A DNA stretch of 64,000 nt from Aeromonas salmonicida subsp. salmonicida (lineage in GTDB: Bacteria > Pseudomonadota > Gammaproteobacteria > Enterobacterales > Aeromonadaceae). A program made the translations under genes and the position numbers. The stretch lies in contig NZ_LSGW01000044.1 in the NCBI RefSeq assembly GCF_001643305.1, forward strand, positions 62,001 through 126,000, given 5' to 3'. Below are positions 38,689-47,414 of this stretch, piece after piece (the stretch's first letter is position 1; every line of letters starts with the position of its first letter). Under the pieces are notes generated by a model. That model saw only the letters and a program-made list of their open reading frames with translations. It was not told the DNA's origin and did not search any database.

Positions 38689-39018
38689 GTGATCTACCAC
38701 CAGTACTTAACCCAACACGCAGTCCCGCTGGCTCGGGCGGTTCGTCACTTTCTGGCACGAGAAATCCCTTATCAGCAGTTGGAAGACTTGAGCTGGCAGC
38801 TCCTCTCCCACTGGCAAGATTTGCCCCACGATCCCTATAACACCCAAGCCGCCACCGATCAGGAGGGTGTCTTCTGGTTCCTGCTGCATAGCCTGCATCA
38901 GTGGGATGAGCAGCAGATCATCGCCGATGTCTGGCTGCGCATGCAGCTGATGGCGTGTGCCAATTATCTGACCATGGAAGGCCCCTGCCCCCGCCACTGC
39001 ATGGGTTCCCGCCCCTGA
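38689..39018 (+). CDS. Conserved small protein of unknown function
   Basis: A 109-residue protein that I do not recognise as a named family. It is rich in Trp, His, Gln and Leu (SWQLLSHWQDLPHDPYN, WFLLHSLHQWDEQQIIADVW) and probably helical and cytoplasmic; it ends with a Cys-Pro segment (CPRHCMGSRP). It starts at a GTG with AAGGAGG 6 bases upstream, which is the main support, and it fills the gap before ampG in the same direction. Small genes of this kind are seen in this position in related genera, from memory. Confidence 0.65.
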   Translation: MIYHQYLTQHAVPLARAVRHFLAREIPYQQLEDLSWQLLSHWQDLPHDPYNTQAATDQEGVFWFLLHSLHQWDEQQIIADVWLRMQLMACANYLTMEGPCPRHCMGSRP

Positions 39019-39103
39019 ATCCTGGTCCGCTCTGCTCGGCTTGCCTTGGCTATCCCCCCCGAACCTGACAAAATGGCGCAATTTTCCCAGAGGAGTCAGG
39101 TAT

Positions 39104-40483
39104 TTGAACACTGTCCGCACACCGAGCTGGCGAGACTCGCTCGCCGTCTATCTTGAGTCTCGGGTCCTCATCCTGTTTGCCATGGGCTTCTCTTCCGGTC
39201 TGCCGCTGCTGCTGGTGTTTGGCACCCTGTCGTTCTGGCTGCGCGAGGCCGATGTCAGCCTGACCGACATAGGTTACATGAGCTGGGTAGCACTGGCTTA
39301 TGGCTTCAAGTGGCTGTGGTCACCGCTGGTCGATCGACTGCCCCTGCCACTGCTCTCCCACTGGCTGGGGCGACGTCGCAGCTGGATGCTGCTCTCCCAG
39401 ATACTGATTGCCGCGTCACTGGTGAGCATGGCCTTCTGCGATCCCAAGACCCAACTGGCCCAACTGGCCCTGTTCGCCCTGTTGGTGGCGTTCGCCTCCG
39501 CCACTCAGGACATCGTCATCGACGCCTATCGCATCGAGTCGGCGCCGGAGCGGCTACAGGCAGCCATGGCCGCCTCCTATATGACAGGTTATCGACTGGC
39601 GATGATCATGGCGGGTGCGGGGGCACTGGCGCTGGCAGCCTGGCTTGGCAGCAACACCGGCTATGACTACAACGGCTGGCGACTCACCTATCTGCTGATG
39701 GCGGGACTCATGTCTCTTGGCGTCATCACCACACTGATCTGCCATGAGCCGGATATCGATCTCGCCGGTCAGAACGAACAGCAGGAGGCGCGCAAGGCGC
39801 TGCTGCTCTCCCATGGCTGGCCAACCTCGCTGGCCGGGGTCGGTGCCTGGATCTATGAGGCCATCTGGTGTCCGTTTGCCGATTTCTTCCGCCGTTATGG
39901 TGGATCGGCCATGCTGATCCTCGGGCTCATCGCCTGCTATCGCATCTCGGACGTGGTGATGGGCGTGATGTCCAACAGCTTCTACGTGGACATGCAGTTC
40001 AGCAAGACAGAAGTGGCCACCATCACCAAGGTGTACGGCGTCATCATGACGCTGGTGGGTGCGGCCCTAGGGGGCATATTGGTAATGCGCTTTGGTACCT
40101 TGCGGATCCTGTTCCTCGGCGCCCTGCTCACCGCCAGCACCAACCTGTTGTTTGCCCTGCTCAACGAAGTGGGTCACAACCTGCAGCTGCTGACCCTGAT
40201 CATCTCGGTCGACAACCTGAGCGCCGGCATAGCAACTGCCGCCTTCGTGACCTATTTGTCGAGCCTGACCAACGTGGCCTTCTCCGCCACCCAATACGCC
40301 CTGTTCAGCTCCGTCATGCTGCTGATGCCCAAGCTGCTGGCAGGTTTTTCCGGCCACTTCGTCGAACAGTTTGGCTACAGCACCTTCTTTATCGGCACCA
40401 GCCTGCTCGGCATTCCCGTCTTGATCCTGATCGTCATGGTTGCCAGACGAGGAAGGACATTGCTCTCGGAAGCGGACAAATAG
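39104..40483 (+). CDS. ampG: Muropeptide permease AmpG
   Basis: AmpG imports GlcNAc-anhydroMurNAc peptides from the periplasm during cell-wall recycling; in organisms with AmpR-type or BlrAB-type control it links wall damage to beta-lactamase induction. The 459-residue protein has about 12-14 transmembrane helices of the major facilitator type. Key segments include LFAMGFSSGLPLLLVFGTLSFWL, SWVALAYGFKWLWSPLVDRLPLP, GRRRSWMLLSQ and ASATQDIVIDAYRIE, the last two being family signatures. It starts with TTG at 39104: GAGGAG is 8 bases upstream and the family N-terminus fits, whereas the ATG-like positions upstream lack similarity. It is near bolA and yajG as in E. coli. Confidence 0.93.
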   Translation: MNTVRTPSWRDSLAVYLESRVLILFAMGFSSGLPLLLVFGTLSFWLREADVSLTDIGYMSWVALAYGFKWLWSPLVDRLPLPLLSHWLGRRRSWMLLSQILIAASLVSMAFCDPKTQLAQLALFALLVAFASATQDIVIDAYRIESAPERLQAAMAASYMTGYRLAMIMAGAGALALAAWLGSNTGYDYNGWRLTYLLMAGLMSLGVITTLICHEPDIDLAGQNEQQEARKALLLSHGWPTSLAGVGAWIYEAIWCPFADFFRRYGGSAMLILGLIACYRISDVVMGVMSNSFYVDMQFSKTEVATITKVYGVIMTLVGAALGGILVMRFGTLRILFLGALLTASTNLLFALLNEVGHNLQLLTLIISVDNLSAGIATAAFVTYLSSLTNVAFSATQYALFSSVMLLMPKLLAGFSGHFVEQFGYSTFFIGTSLLGIPVLILIVMVARRGRTLLSEADK

Positions 40484-40505
40484 CAAGCGTTTGCGTGAAA
40501 TTGGG

Positions 40506-40577
40506 GGTGATTAGATTCACACTTCCGAATAAAGTTCCCCGGTGCTTGTTTCTCCGATGAACTTATTTGGCTAGAAT
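40506..40577 (+). promoter_or_regulatory. CRP site and promoter of the OmpK/Tsx porin gene
   Basis: GGTGA-TTAGAT-TCACA (40506-40521) matches the CRP consensus at 9 of 10 core positions. TAGAAT at 40572-40577 can serve as -10, which places the CRP site at about -70.5, a class I position. E. coli tsx is also CRP-controlled. Confidence 0.65.
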
Positions 40578-40639
40578 CCCTCCCGCTCCTTGTGGGCAGG
40601 CTACGGAAAACCTCAACTAACGCACAAGAGACCAATAAA

Positions 40640-41461
40640 ATGGCCAAATTTACCAAGACTCTGATCGCTGCCGGTCTGCTGGCTGCTGCCGCTACTCCGG
40701 CCTTCGCTGCTGACTACAGCGGTGACATCCACAAAAATGATTACAAGTGGATGCAGTTCAACGTCATGCATACCATCGACCAACGTCCAACTTTCACCGA
40801 AGATGGTAACTACAACGATACCTATCTGGAAATGGAGTTTGGTGGTCGTTCTGGTATGTTTGATCTCTATGGTTATGTTGACGTATTCGATATTTTCAAC
40901 TCTCGTCACAGCGATAAGCATGACAAGGGTAATATTTTTATGAAGTTCGCTCCGCGTCTCTCTCTGGATGCCCTGACCGGTAAAGATCTCTCCTTCGGTC
41001 CAGTACAAGAGCTCTACATTGCTACCCTGAACAACGTTGATGACTCCATGATGGAGAACATGATCGGTCTGGGTACTGATGTACAGGTGCCTTGGTTCGG
41101 TAAAGTTGGCATGAACCTGTATGCTCGCCATGCAACCGAAAGTGGTTTCGCAGCTGAAGATGGTGACTGGAACGGTTATCAGTTCTCCATGAACTGGTTC
41201 AAACCTTTCTACACCTTCTCCAACGGTAGCTTCGTATCTTACCAAGGTTATCTGGATTATCTGTTTGACCGCGATACCCATGGTGATGATTTCTATTCAT
41301 CCAATGGACTGGGTACTTTCCACGGTATCTACTGGCACTCCGACCGTTACGCTGTTGGTTACGGTCTGAAATACTTCAACGAAATCTATGGCCTCAACAA
41401 CAGTGACCTGACCAAATCTACTGGTTTCGGCCACTACTTCTCCGTTACCTACAAGTTCTAA
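40640..41461 (+). CDS. OmpK/Tsx-family nucleoside-specific outer-membrane channel
   Basis: A 12-stranded outer-membrane channel of the Tsx/OmpK family, predicted to pass nucleosides; in vibrios OmpK is also a phage receptor. The 273-residue precursor has a signal peptide (KFTKTLIAAGLLAAAATPAFA, cleavage before ADYSG). Family motifs KNDYKWMQFNVMHTIDQRP, TYLEMEFGGRSGMFDLYGYVDVFD, and the C-terminal FGHYFSVTYKF with terminal Phe are clear. Codon use is typical of a highly expressed gene (many GGT, CGT and AAC), unlike its neighbours. A perfect 15-bp-arm palindromic terminator follows, and a CRP site precedes it. Confidence 0.92.
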   Translation: MAKFTKTLIAAGLLAAAATPAFAADYSGDIHKNDYKWMQFNVMHTIDQRPTFTEDGNYNDTYLEMEFGGRSGMFDLYGYVDVFDIFNSRHSDKHDKGNIFMKFAPRLSLDALTGKDLSFGPVQELYIATLNNVDDSMMENMIGLGTDVQVPWFGKVGMNLYARHATESGFAAEDGDWNGYQFSMNWFKPFYTFSNGSFVSYQGYLDYLFDRDTHGDDFYSSNGLGTFHGIYWHSDRYAVGYGLKYFNEIYGLNNSDLTKSTGFGHYFSVTYKF

Positions 41462-41482
41462 TCGAACGGGTAATGTGGACAC

Positions 41483-41513
41483 AAAAAACCGGAGCAGCTG
41501 CTCCGGTTTTTTT
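41483..41513. terminator. Strong bidirectional terminator after the OmpK/Tsx gene
   Basis: A perfect palindrome (AAAAAACCGGAGCAG/CTGCTCCGGTTTTTT) is followed by one more T on the plus strand. It can also terminate the minus-strand yajQ transcript. Confidence 0.92.
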
Positions 41514-41593
41514 ATGGCTCTGTCATCGAGCCTTTTGCTATCGCACTATGTGCAATCGAACAAGGGAGAGGGCCGAACCCTCCCCGCCCGTCA

Positions 41594-42076
41594 TCAATCG
41601 CGGAAATTCTGGAACTGCATCGGCTGACCCAGCTCGGCACCACGTACCAGCGCCATGGCTTCCTGCAGATCGTCACGCTTCTTGCCGGTGACCCGCACTT
41701 CATCACCCTGAATGGCGACCTGCACCTTGATCTTGGAATCCTTGATCAACTTCACCAGCTTCTTGGCGATCTCTTTCTCGATCCCCTGCTTGAACTTGAC
41801 GTTCAGGTGGAAACGCTTGCCTGAGTGAACGCTGTCACCCACGTCCATTGAGCTGTTCTCGATGTTGCGCTTGAGCAGGGCTGCGCGCAGGATCTCGACC
41901 ATCTGCTTGAGCTGGAAGTCGGCATCGGCCTCCAGCTTTACTTCTTCCTTGTTCAGCTCGAAGCTGGCTTCAACACCACGAAAATCGAAACGGGTCGCCA
42001 GTTCACGATTGGCGTTATCGACGGCGTTCAACACCTCGTTCATTTTGACTTCAGAGACAATATCGAATGACGGCAT
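41594..42076 (-). CDS. yajQ: YajQ family cyclic-di-GMP/nucleotide-binding protein
   Basis: YajQ is a small cytoplasmic protein with two ferredoxin-like domains; homologues in Xanthomonas and Pseudomonas bind c-di-GMP and interact with LysR regulators, and in E. coli it binds ATP/GTP/tRNA. The 160-residue protein opens [20 protein letters not shown] and contains [15 protein letters not shown] and [30 protein letters not shown], all highly conserved. The start is the ATG at 42076, five codons into the open frame, for family fit. It is divergent from panE, as in E. coli. A diguanylate cyclase is encoded elsewhere in the window. Confidence 0.95.
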   Translation of the reverse strand: MPSFDIVSEVKMNEVLNAVDNANRELATRFDFRGVEASFELNKEEVKLEADADFQLKQMVEILRAALLKRNIENSSMDVGDSVHSGKRFHLNVKFKQGIEKEIAKKLVKLIKDSKIKVQVAIQGDEVRVTGKKRDDLQEAMALVRGAELGQPMQFQNFRD

Positions 42077-42275
42077 GTCAGGGCTCCTCATGTTGCGCTA
42101 TAAGGGCGCAAATCTACCAGAAAACCGGCAAATTTGCTGATTTCGATGGGGTTGCTCTGCTAGAATCCCCTGCGCACAGGAATGGCGAGACCCGTTAGTG
42201 TCCGCCAAGCGACATTTCACTTATCCCCGGTAAATGGTTGATCGGAATGCAACCCTACCTTGATTGAGTCTCTCC

Positions 42276-43208
42276 ATGCCAAGCGGATTACAGAGTTCCC
42301 GACTGCCCTCCTCCCCCCAATGGTCACTGCTGGGCTGCGGCGCCCTGGGTGGCGTTTTCGCCTCCCTGCTGACTCAAAGCGGCCAATCGACCCGCGTCTT
42401 GCTGCGCGATCGCCACCGTTCGACCCTGCACCCCGGGATCGACTTCACCTCGCTGGAAGGCCAGACCCAGCTGATCGCCATCGAGCGCGGCTTCGTCGAG
42501 CAGCCCGGTCAGATCAAGCGCCTGCTGGTGATGACCAAGGCAGGTCAAGTCGTGTCGGCCTTGACCCCCTTGGCAGGCAAGCTGGCGGCGGGTGTGCCCA
42601 TAGTGCTGCTGCACAATGGCATGGGCATTGCCGAGCAGGTGGTGCAGCTGTTTCCGCATAATCCTGTCATTGCGGGCGTCACCAGCCACGGCGCCATGCA
42701 GAGCGGTCACTTCGTGTTCCGCCACACCGGCAAGGGCGAGACCTGGCTCGGCCCGGTCAATGAAGCGGCCAGGGCTCATGCCTCCCTGGCAGAGGATCTC
42801 ACCGCCGCCCTCGGTCAGGCCGGTTGGGATGAGCAGATCCTGGCTCGCCAGTGGCAAAAACTCGCCATCAACTGCGCCATCAATCCACTGACGGCGCTCT
42901 ATAAGCTCAAAAATGGCGAGCTGGCCGGCCCTCGCTTCGCCGATGCCCTGCAACAGATCTGCGTGGAAGTGGCCGACGTCATGCAGGCCGAAGGCCAGCC
43001 CACCAGCAGCGATGAGCTGCTGCGCCGCGCCATGACGGTGGTCGAGTTGACCGCCGACAACTACTCCTCCATGCATCAGGATATGGAGCAGGGGCGCGAG
43101 ACAGAGATCGAGGCCATCACCGGCTTCCTGCTGGCCTGCGCTGCCAAACACGGCATAGCGGTGCCGGTCAATCAGGGCCTCTATCAGGCCATCAAAGAGA
43201 AGAGCTGA
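42276..43208 (+). CDS. panE: 2-dehydropantoate 2-reductase (ketopantoate reductase)
   Basis: PanE reduces ketopantoate to pantoate with NADPH in pantothenate and coenzyme A biosynthesis. The 310-residue protein has the N-terminal dinucleotide motif LLGCGALGGVFASLL, VMTKAGQVVSALTPL and LLHNGMGIAE. The catalytic lysine region is WQKLAINCAINPLTALYKLKNGEL, followed by the substrate-site TADNYSSMHQDMEQGRETEIEAITG. The ATG at 42276 is used; a TTG four codons earlier is possible. The yajQ/panE-yajL arrangement is the same as in E. coli. Confidence 0.94.
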   Translation: MPSGLQSSRLPSSPQWSLLGCGALGGVFASLLTQSGQSTRVLLRDRHRSTLHPGIDFTSLEGQTQLIAIERGFVEQPGQIKRLLVMTKAGQVVSALTPLAGKLAAGVPIVLLHNGMGIAEQVVQLFPHNPVIAGVTSHGAMQSGHFVFRHTGKGETWLGPVNEAARAHASLAEDLTAALGQAGWDEQILARQWQKLAINCAINPLTALYKLKNGELAGPRFADALQQICVEVADVMQAEGQPTSSDELLRRAMTVVELTADNYSSMHQDMEQGRETEIEAITGFLLACAAKHGIAVPVNQGLYQAIKEKS

Positions 43209-43243
43209 GCCCGGCGAGGTGGCCGGTAACCAAGGAGCGCAGC

Positions 43244-43819
43244 ATGACAGTACTGGTATTGGTAGCACCGGGGTCTGAAGAGATCGAAACCGTCGCCATC
43301 GTCGACACCCTGGTGCGCGCCCGCATCGAGGTGCTGCTGGCCTCCTGCTGTCCGGCGGGTCTGCGCCAGATCCGCGCCTCCCGCGGGGTACAGCTGGTCG
43401 CTGACTATCATATCGACGAGCTGACCAGCCGTGACTTCGAAGCCATCGTCGTGCCGGGCGGCTTGCCCGGCAGCGAGGCAATCCGCGATACGCCGCTCGC
43501 CATCGATCTGCTCAGGGAACAGGCGGCGCTCGGCCGCTGGCGGGCGGCTATGTGCGCCGCCCCCGTGGTGGTACTGCAGCATCATGATCTGCTGGGAGAT
43601 GCCAGCGTGACCTGCCACCCGGGCTTGCAGGCCCAACTGCCCACCAGCCAGCTCAGCACGGCGCGGGTCGTGACGGATGATGCTCATCGCCTGATCACCA
43701 GCCAGGGGCCGGGCTCTGCCATCGAATTTGCCCTCGAAATCGTGCGGGTGCTGCGCGGGGACGACACTGCCCTCACGGTCGCCGGCCCCATGGTGCTCCC
43801 CCCCTCGATCACGCCATAA
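43244..43819 (+). CDS. yajL: DJ-1/YajL family protein deglycase/chaperone
   Basis: YajL belongs to the DJ-1/PfpI superfamily and protects proteins against oxidative and glyoxal damage (the deglycase activity is debated). The 191-residue protein shows the nucleophile-elbow cysteine Cys104 in RAAMCAAPVVV, the conserved early acidic residues in APGSEEIETV and the VVPGGLPGSEAIRD segment. LITSQGPGSAIEFALEIVRVL near the end completes the family pattern. It lies 35 bases after panE and is probably co-transcribed with it. Confidence 0.92.
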   Translation: MTVLVLVAPGSEEIETVAIVDTLVRARIEVLLASCCPAGLRQIRASRGVQLVADYHIDELTSRDFEAIVVPGGLPGSEAIRDTPLAIDLLREQAALGRWRAAMCAAPVVVLQHHDLLGDASVTCHPGLQAQLPTSQLSTARVVTDDAHRLITSQGPGSAIEFALEIVRVLRGDDTALTVAGPMVLPPSITP

Positions 43820-43855
43820 CGGGTTTGGCCATCGGGGATCACTCCTGGTCACAAC

Positions 43856-43889
43856 AGAGCGCCCCTTGCCGATTGGCAAGGGGCGCTCT
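43856..43889. terminator. Terminator between yajL and the budB remnant
   Basis: AGAGCGCCCCTTGCC and GGCAAGGGGCGCTCT form a perfect 15-bp stem with a 4-nt loop between convergent genes. T-tracts are weak on both sides, so efficiency is uncertain. Confidence 0.7.
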
Positions 43890-43928
43890 GCTATTGGCCG
43901 GGCGCAACTCGGGCTGCCCCCTTGATCG

Positions 43929-45586
43929 CTAGCTCAACAACTCTGGCCTGAGCTGCTCCATCAGCAGATGGTTGTCACTGTAATCCACCGGTATGGCCAC
44001 TACGGCAGGCCCAACGACCGCCATGGCGGCGCGCAGGGTCGGCCGCAAGTCTTCGGCACTGGTGACCGCAAAACCGGCCGCCCCGAAGGACTCGGCATAG
44101 GCCTTGAAGTTGATGGGCCCGAAGCTCACCCCCGAGCTGCGGCGGTACTTTTTCTCCTCCTGCATCGCCACCATGTTGTAGCCGTTATCGACCCAGATGA
44201 TGTGCACTATGTTGGATTTGAGCCGCACCGCCGTCTCCAGCTCCATGCTCGACTGCATGAAGCTGCCATCGCCGGAGACAGAGATGATCTTCTCCCCCGG
44301 CCGCACCATGGCGGCACCTATGGCCCAGGGCAGCGCTACCCCCATTGTCTGCTGACCGTTGGAGATAAGCACCTGACGCGCCCGGAAGCTGTAGAGGTAG
44401 CGGGCAATCCAGATGTGGAAGCTGCCCATGTCCACGCACAGTGTCATGTCCTGCCCTATGATGTCCTGCAGCTCCTTGACGATGCGCAGCGGATGGATGG
44501 GCATGCCCCCCAGATGCTGGGCATGCTGGGTCAGCTGGTGACGCTGGGCCCGTAGGCCGCGATAGCGGGGTCCCGTGCCAGCGGCTTGTGCAGCATCTTG
44601 GTCAAGCAATACAGATTGGCACTGATGGAGCCCACCAGCTCAACCGCCGGGCAGTAGCTGCTGTCGATCTCCGCCGGCAGGGCATCAATGTGCAGCAATT
44701 GCCGCTCACCCGTGCCATTCCACAGAACAGGGTCATATTCGATGGGGCTGTAACCTATGCAGATCACCAGATCCGCATCCTGCAGCAACCTGTCCCCCGG
44801 CTGGTTGTTGAACAGCCCGACCCGACCGGCGAAGTCATCGAAATGGTGGGTATCCACCACGCCAGCCGCCTGATAGGTGCCCGTCACCGGCAACCGGCTT
44901 TTGTCGAGAAAAGCGCGCACCGCGAGGGAATTCTCGGGCCGGCTGGCCAACAGGCCGAGCAGCACCACCGGCTTGCGGGCCTGCGCCAGCAGGCTCAGCG
45001 CCCTGTCTATGCCTGCCTCATCGGCGGCGCCCGGTTCGGGTATGGCTCTGGGCACCAGGATGGCGCCATCGGTCGGCTCGTTGATGATGTCCATGGGCAG
45101 GCTGACGAAGGCCGCGCCGGGACGACCCAGTTCGGCGGACCGAAAGGCATTGGCCATCACCTCTGAAAGAGCGGATCCGGTTCCCACCTGGGCGCTGAAC
45201 TTGGTGACGGGACGGCACAGGCTGACGGTGTCCAGGCTCTGGTGAGTGAGCTTGAGGCCATCGGCACGTCGCACCGCGCCCCCCAGCGCTACCATGGCAT
45301 CCCCTTCCGAGGTGGCGGTCGCGAGGCCTGTGATCAGGTTGGCGCAACCAGGGCCCGAGGTCACCAGCGCCACCCCGGCCTTGCCGGTCAGACGGCCCAC
45401 GGCGGCGGCCATGAAGGCGGCGTTCGCCTCGTGACGCACCACTATGGTGTCGATGGGGGAATCTTCCAGGGCATCAAATACCCGGTCGATCTTGGCCCCC
45501 GGAATACCGAATACCTGCTTGACGCCCTGCGCCTCCAGATGGCGTACGACCAGTTCGGCCCCACAGCCCCAGTGTTGATTTTCCAT
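43929..45586 (-). pseudogene. budB: Acetolactate synthase (catabolic) broken by a frameshift
   Basis: The 5' frame (45586-44531) gives 351 residues with the TPP-enzyme N-terminal and central domains ([52 protein letters not shown]). The 3' frame (open from 44609 to 43929) carries the TPP-binding C-terminus ([49 protein letters not shown]). The frames meet near 44546-44552. Adding one G to the minus-strand GGG gives continuous [11 protein letters not shown] and a 552-residue protein, the family size; the total of 1658 bases is one short of a multiple of three. FAD-independent catabolic ALS (BudB/AlsS) makes acetolactate from pyruvate. AAGGAG precedes the ATG. Either a true loss-of-function mutation or a sequencing error. 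Confidence 0.88.
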
Positions 45587-45613
45587 GAGAATAACTCCTT
45601 GTAAGCGAAGGGC

Positions 45614-46393
45614 TTAGCCTTCGGCGGCGCGGATGGCGCGGTCCAGATCGGCGGGATTGAGGTCAGCCTGTTGAAAGGCAGGGTTGCGCGGCAGCTCTAT
45701 GTTGAGATGCTGAACCACAGACAACTGCAGCTGGCCGTGGCCCATGGCGTAATCGAGGATGTGACCACCGCCCTTGCGATCTTCGGTGATGAAATGTTCG
45801 TGATAGCCGGCCACATTGATCCCCTGCACGAAGGGCGGGCAGCGAAAGCCCACCAGGGTGCCGCGCCGCTGGCTGAACGAGAACAAAGGCTGTGCCTCTA
45901 TGGCCTCCAGCATGGGCTTGTAGGGCGGAGTCTGGCAGGGCACTGTGCGTACCTGCGCCTGCTCAAACAGACCATCGAGGCGAAAAGCGACGAAGACGTT
46001 GTCGGTGCCTACCAGCTGATCGATCCACTGATGGATCTCGTCGCGGCTGAGGGGGTGATCGAAGCGGCGCTCCAGACAGGGTCGAAAGTGAGTCATCACC
46101 GCAAACGGGGTTTTCTGCCCGGCCTGGGCCGGACGGGCCGAGCCATCGGCCTTGAGTTGATGGATCTGGCGCTCGAACGCAATCAGCTCGCCGTCGAGGC
46201 GGTTGAAGGTGCCAAGACCAAAGTCGCCGTGGCGCAGCAGATCGGCCATGGTGGTCTCGCCCTCATAGACGCCGGCCAGCAGGGCGCTCATCAAGGAGCT
46301 CTGATAGACCTCGCCACCACCCTGACGGGCTTGCCAGCGAGCAAACTGCTGGCTGATCTCGATGGCACAGTCACACTGTGTATGGGTTTCCAT
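45614..46393 (-). CDS. budA: Alpha-acetolactate decarboxylase
   Basis: BudA decarboxylates acetolactate to acetoin in the neutral butanediol/acetoin fermentation pathway. The 259-residue protein has the family segments QSSLMSALLAGVYEGETTMADLL, GDFGLGTFNRLDGELIA and the zinc-binding GYHEHFITEDRKGGGHILDY (His pair plus a third His). The C-terminal Glu region is LPRNPAFQQADL. GGAGG precedes the ATG. It is intact and lies 27 bases upstream of the frameshifted budB; no budC (butanediol dehydrogenase) follows here. LysR-type budR is divergent. Confidence 0.94.
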   Translation of the reverse strand: METHTQCDCAIEISQQFARWQARQGGGEVYQSSLMSALLAGVYEGETTMADLLRHGDFGLGTFNRLDGELIAFERQIHQLKADGSARPAQAGQKTPFAVMTHFRPCLERRFDHPLSRDEIHQWIDQLVGTDNVFVAFRLDGLFEQAQVRTVPCQTPPYKPMLEAIEAQPLFSFSQRRGTLVGFRCPPFVQGINVAGYHEHFITEDRKGGGHILDYAMGHGQLQLSVVQHLNIELPRNPAFQQADLNPADLDRAIRAAEG

Positions 46394-46408
46394 TTGGATT
46401 TAACCTCC

Positions 46409-46456
46409 AATCCTGTTAGGTTGGCAAATCAGGATTCAATAGTGACCAAGATCACA
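46409..46456. promoter_or_regulatory. Candidate operators in the budA/budR intergenic region
   Basis: An inverted repeat AATCCTG...CAGGATT (46409-46436, 14-base spacer) suits a LysR dimer. AGTGA-CCAAGA-TCACA (46441-46456) matches the CRP core at 9 of 10 positions. Together they suggest control by BudR and CRP (or a related FNR/CRP protein), but no promoter hexamers are convincing. Confidence 0.5.
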
Positions 46457-46502
46457 CTTTGATACCAATATCCAAACCCATCAGCTTCGAGACGTACCAG
46501 AT

Positions 46503-47414
46503 ATGGAATTTCGTTACCTGCGCTACCTGGTAGCCGTGGCAGAGAAGCAGAGCTTTACCAAGGCGGCCGAGACGCTGGGCATGGCCCAGCCGCCCCTCAG
46601 CCAGCAGATCCGCAAATTTGAACAGGAGGTGGGCACGCCACTGTTTCACCGGCTGACCCGCAGTGTGGAGCTGACCGAGGCGGGGCTGAGCCTCTATCAG
46701 GATGCCAAAGGCATACTGTCGCAAACCGAGCAGGCCATGCAGAAGGCCCAGCGCATCGCCCGCGGTCAGCTTGGCTCCCTGCGCCTGGGCTTTGCCGGCT
46801 CCACTGTGCTGCACCCGAGCGTGCTGCGGCTCATCCACGACTTTCGCCAGGCCTGGCCAGAGGTGAGCCTGCATCCCATCGAGAACAGCATGCCCAATCT
46901 GGTGCGCGACCTGATGAGCGAGGAGCTGGATGCCGCCATACTGCGCCTGCCGTGCAGCAGCAGCTCGGCGCTGACTCACCATCTCATCGATGAGGAGGAG
47001 ATGCTGATCGCCCTCCCCCCGCACCACCCGCTGGCAAGCACGGGCGCCATCGCCATCGAGGCCCTGGCGCAGGATCCCTTCATCCTGTTCCCGCGCGAAC
47101 TGGGGCCGGGCCTGCACGATGCCATCACCCAACGCTGCCAGCGGGCCGGTTTCAGTCCCCGTCTCGGCAGCCAGAGCCCGCAGGTGATCTCCACCGTCGG
47201 CATGGTGCAGGCCGGTTTCGGGGTTGCCATCATCCCGCGATCTGTGAGCGAGCTGCATCCCCACGGCGTCAGCTATCACCCCATCGCCGATGAACCGCTC
47301 ACCACCCGCATCAGCCTCGCCACCCGCCGCCATCCCCGTCAAAAGAGCCTGCAGCACCTGATAGGGCTGATCCCGAGCCGGCATGATAGACACACCGACA
47401 TCGCATCGGCATAG
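46503..47414 (+). CDS. budR: LysR-type regulator of the acetoin operon
   Basis: A 303-residue LysR regulator. The winged helix-turn-helix is FRYLRYLVAVAEKQSFTKAAETL followed by MAQPPLSQQIRKFEQEVGTPLFHR; the effector domain begins LGSLRLGFAGSTVLHPSVL. Divergent placement 109 bases from budA, as in Klebsiella budR-budAB, is the main reason for the name. In that system the regulator responds to acetate and low pH and activates budAB. It is likely still functional here, so induction of the operon would now yield budA without an intact budB. Confidence 0.85.
   Translation: MEFRYLRYLVAVAEKQSFTKAAETLGMAQPPLSQQIRKFEQEVGTPLFHRLTRSVELTEAGLSLYQDAKGILSQTEQAMQKAQRIARGQLGSLRLGFAGSTVLHPSVLRLIHDFRQAWPEVSLHPIENSMPNLVRDLMSEELDAAILRLPCSSSSALTHHLIDEEEMLIALPPHHPLASTGAIAIEALAQDPFILFPRELGPGLHDAITQRCQRAGFSPRLGSQSPQVISTVGMVQAGFGVAIIPRSVSELHPHGVSYHPIADEPLTTRISLATRRHPRQKSLQHLIGLIPSRHDRHTDIASA

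Noticed and set aside
44531-44609. Programmed -1 frameshifting in budB
   Set aside because: The junction TAC GGG CCC AGC does not form an X XXY YYZ slippery heptamer in the zero frame, and catabolic acetolactate synthases are not known to use frameshifting; a plain 1-base deletion explains it.
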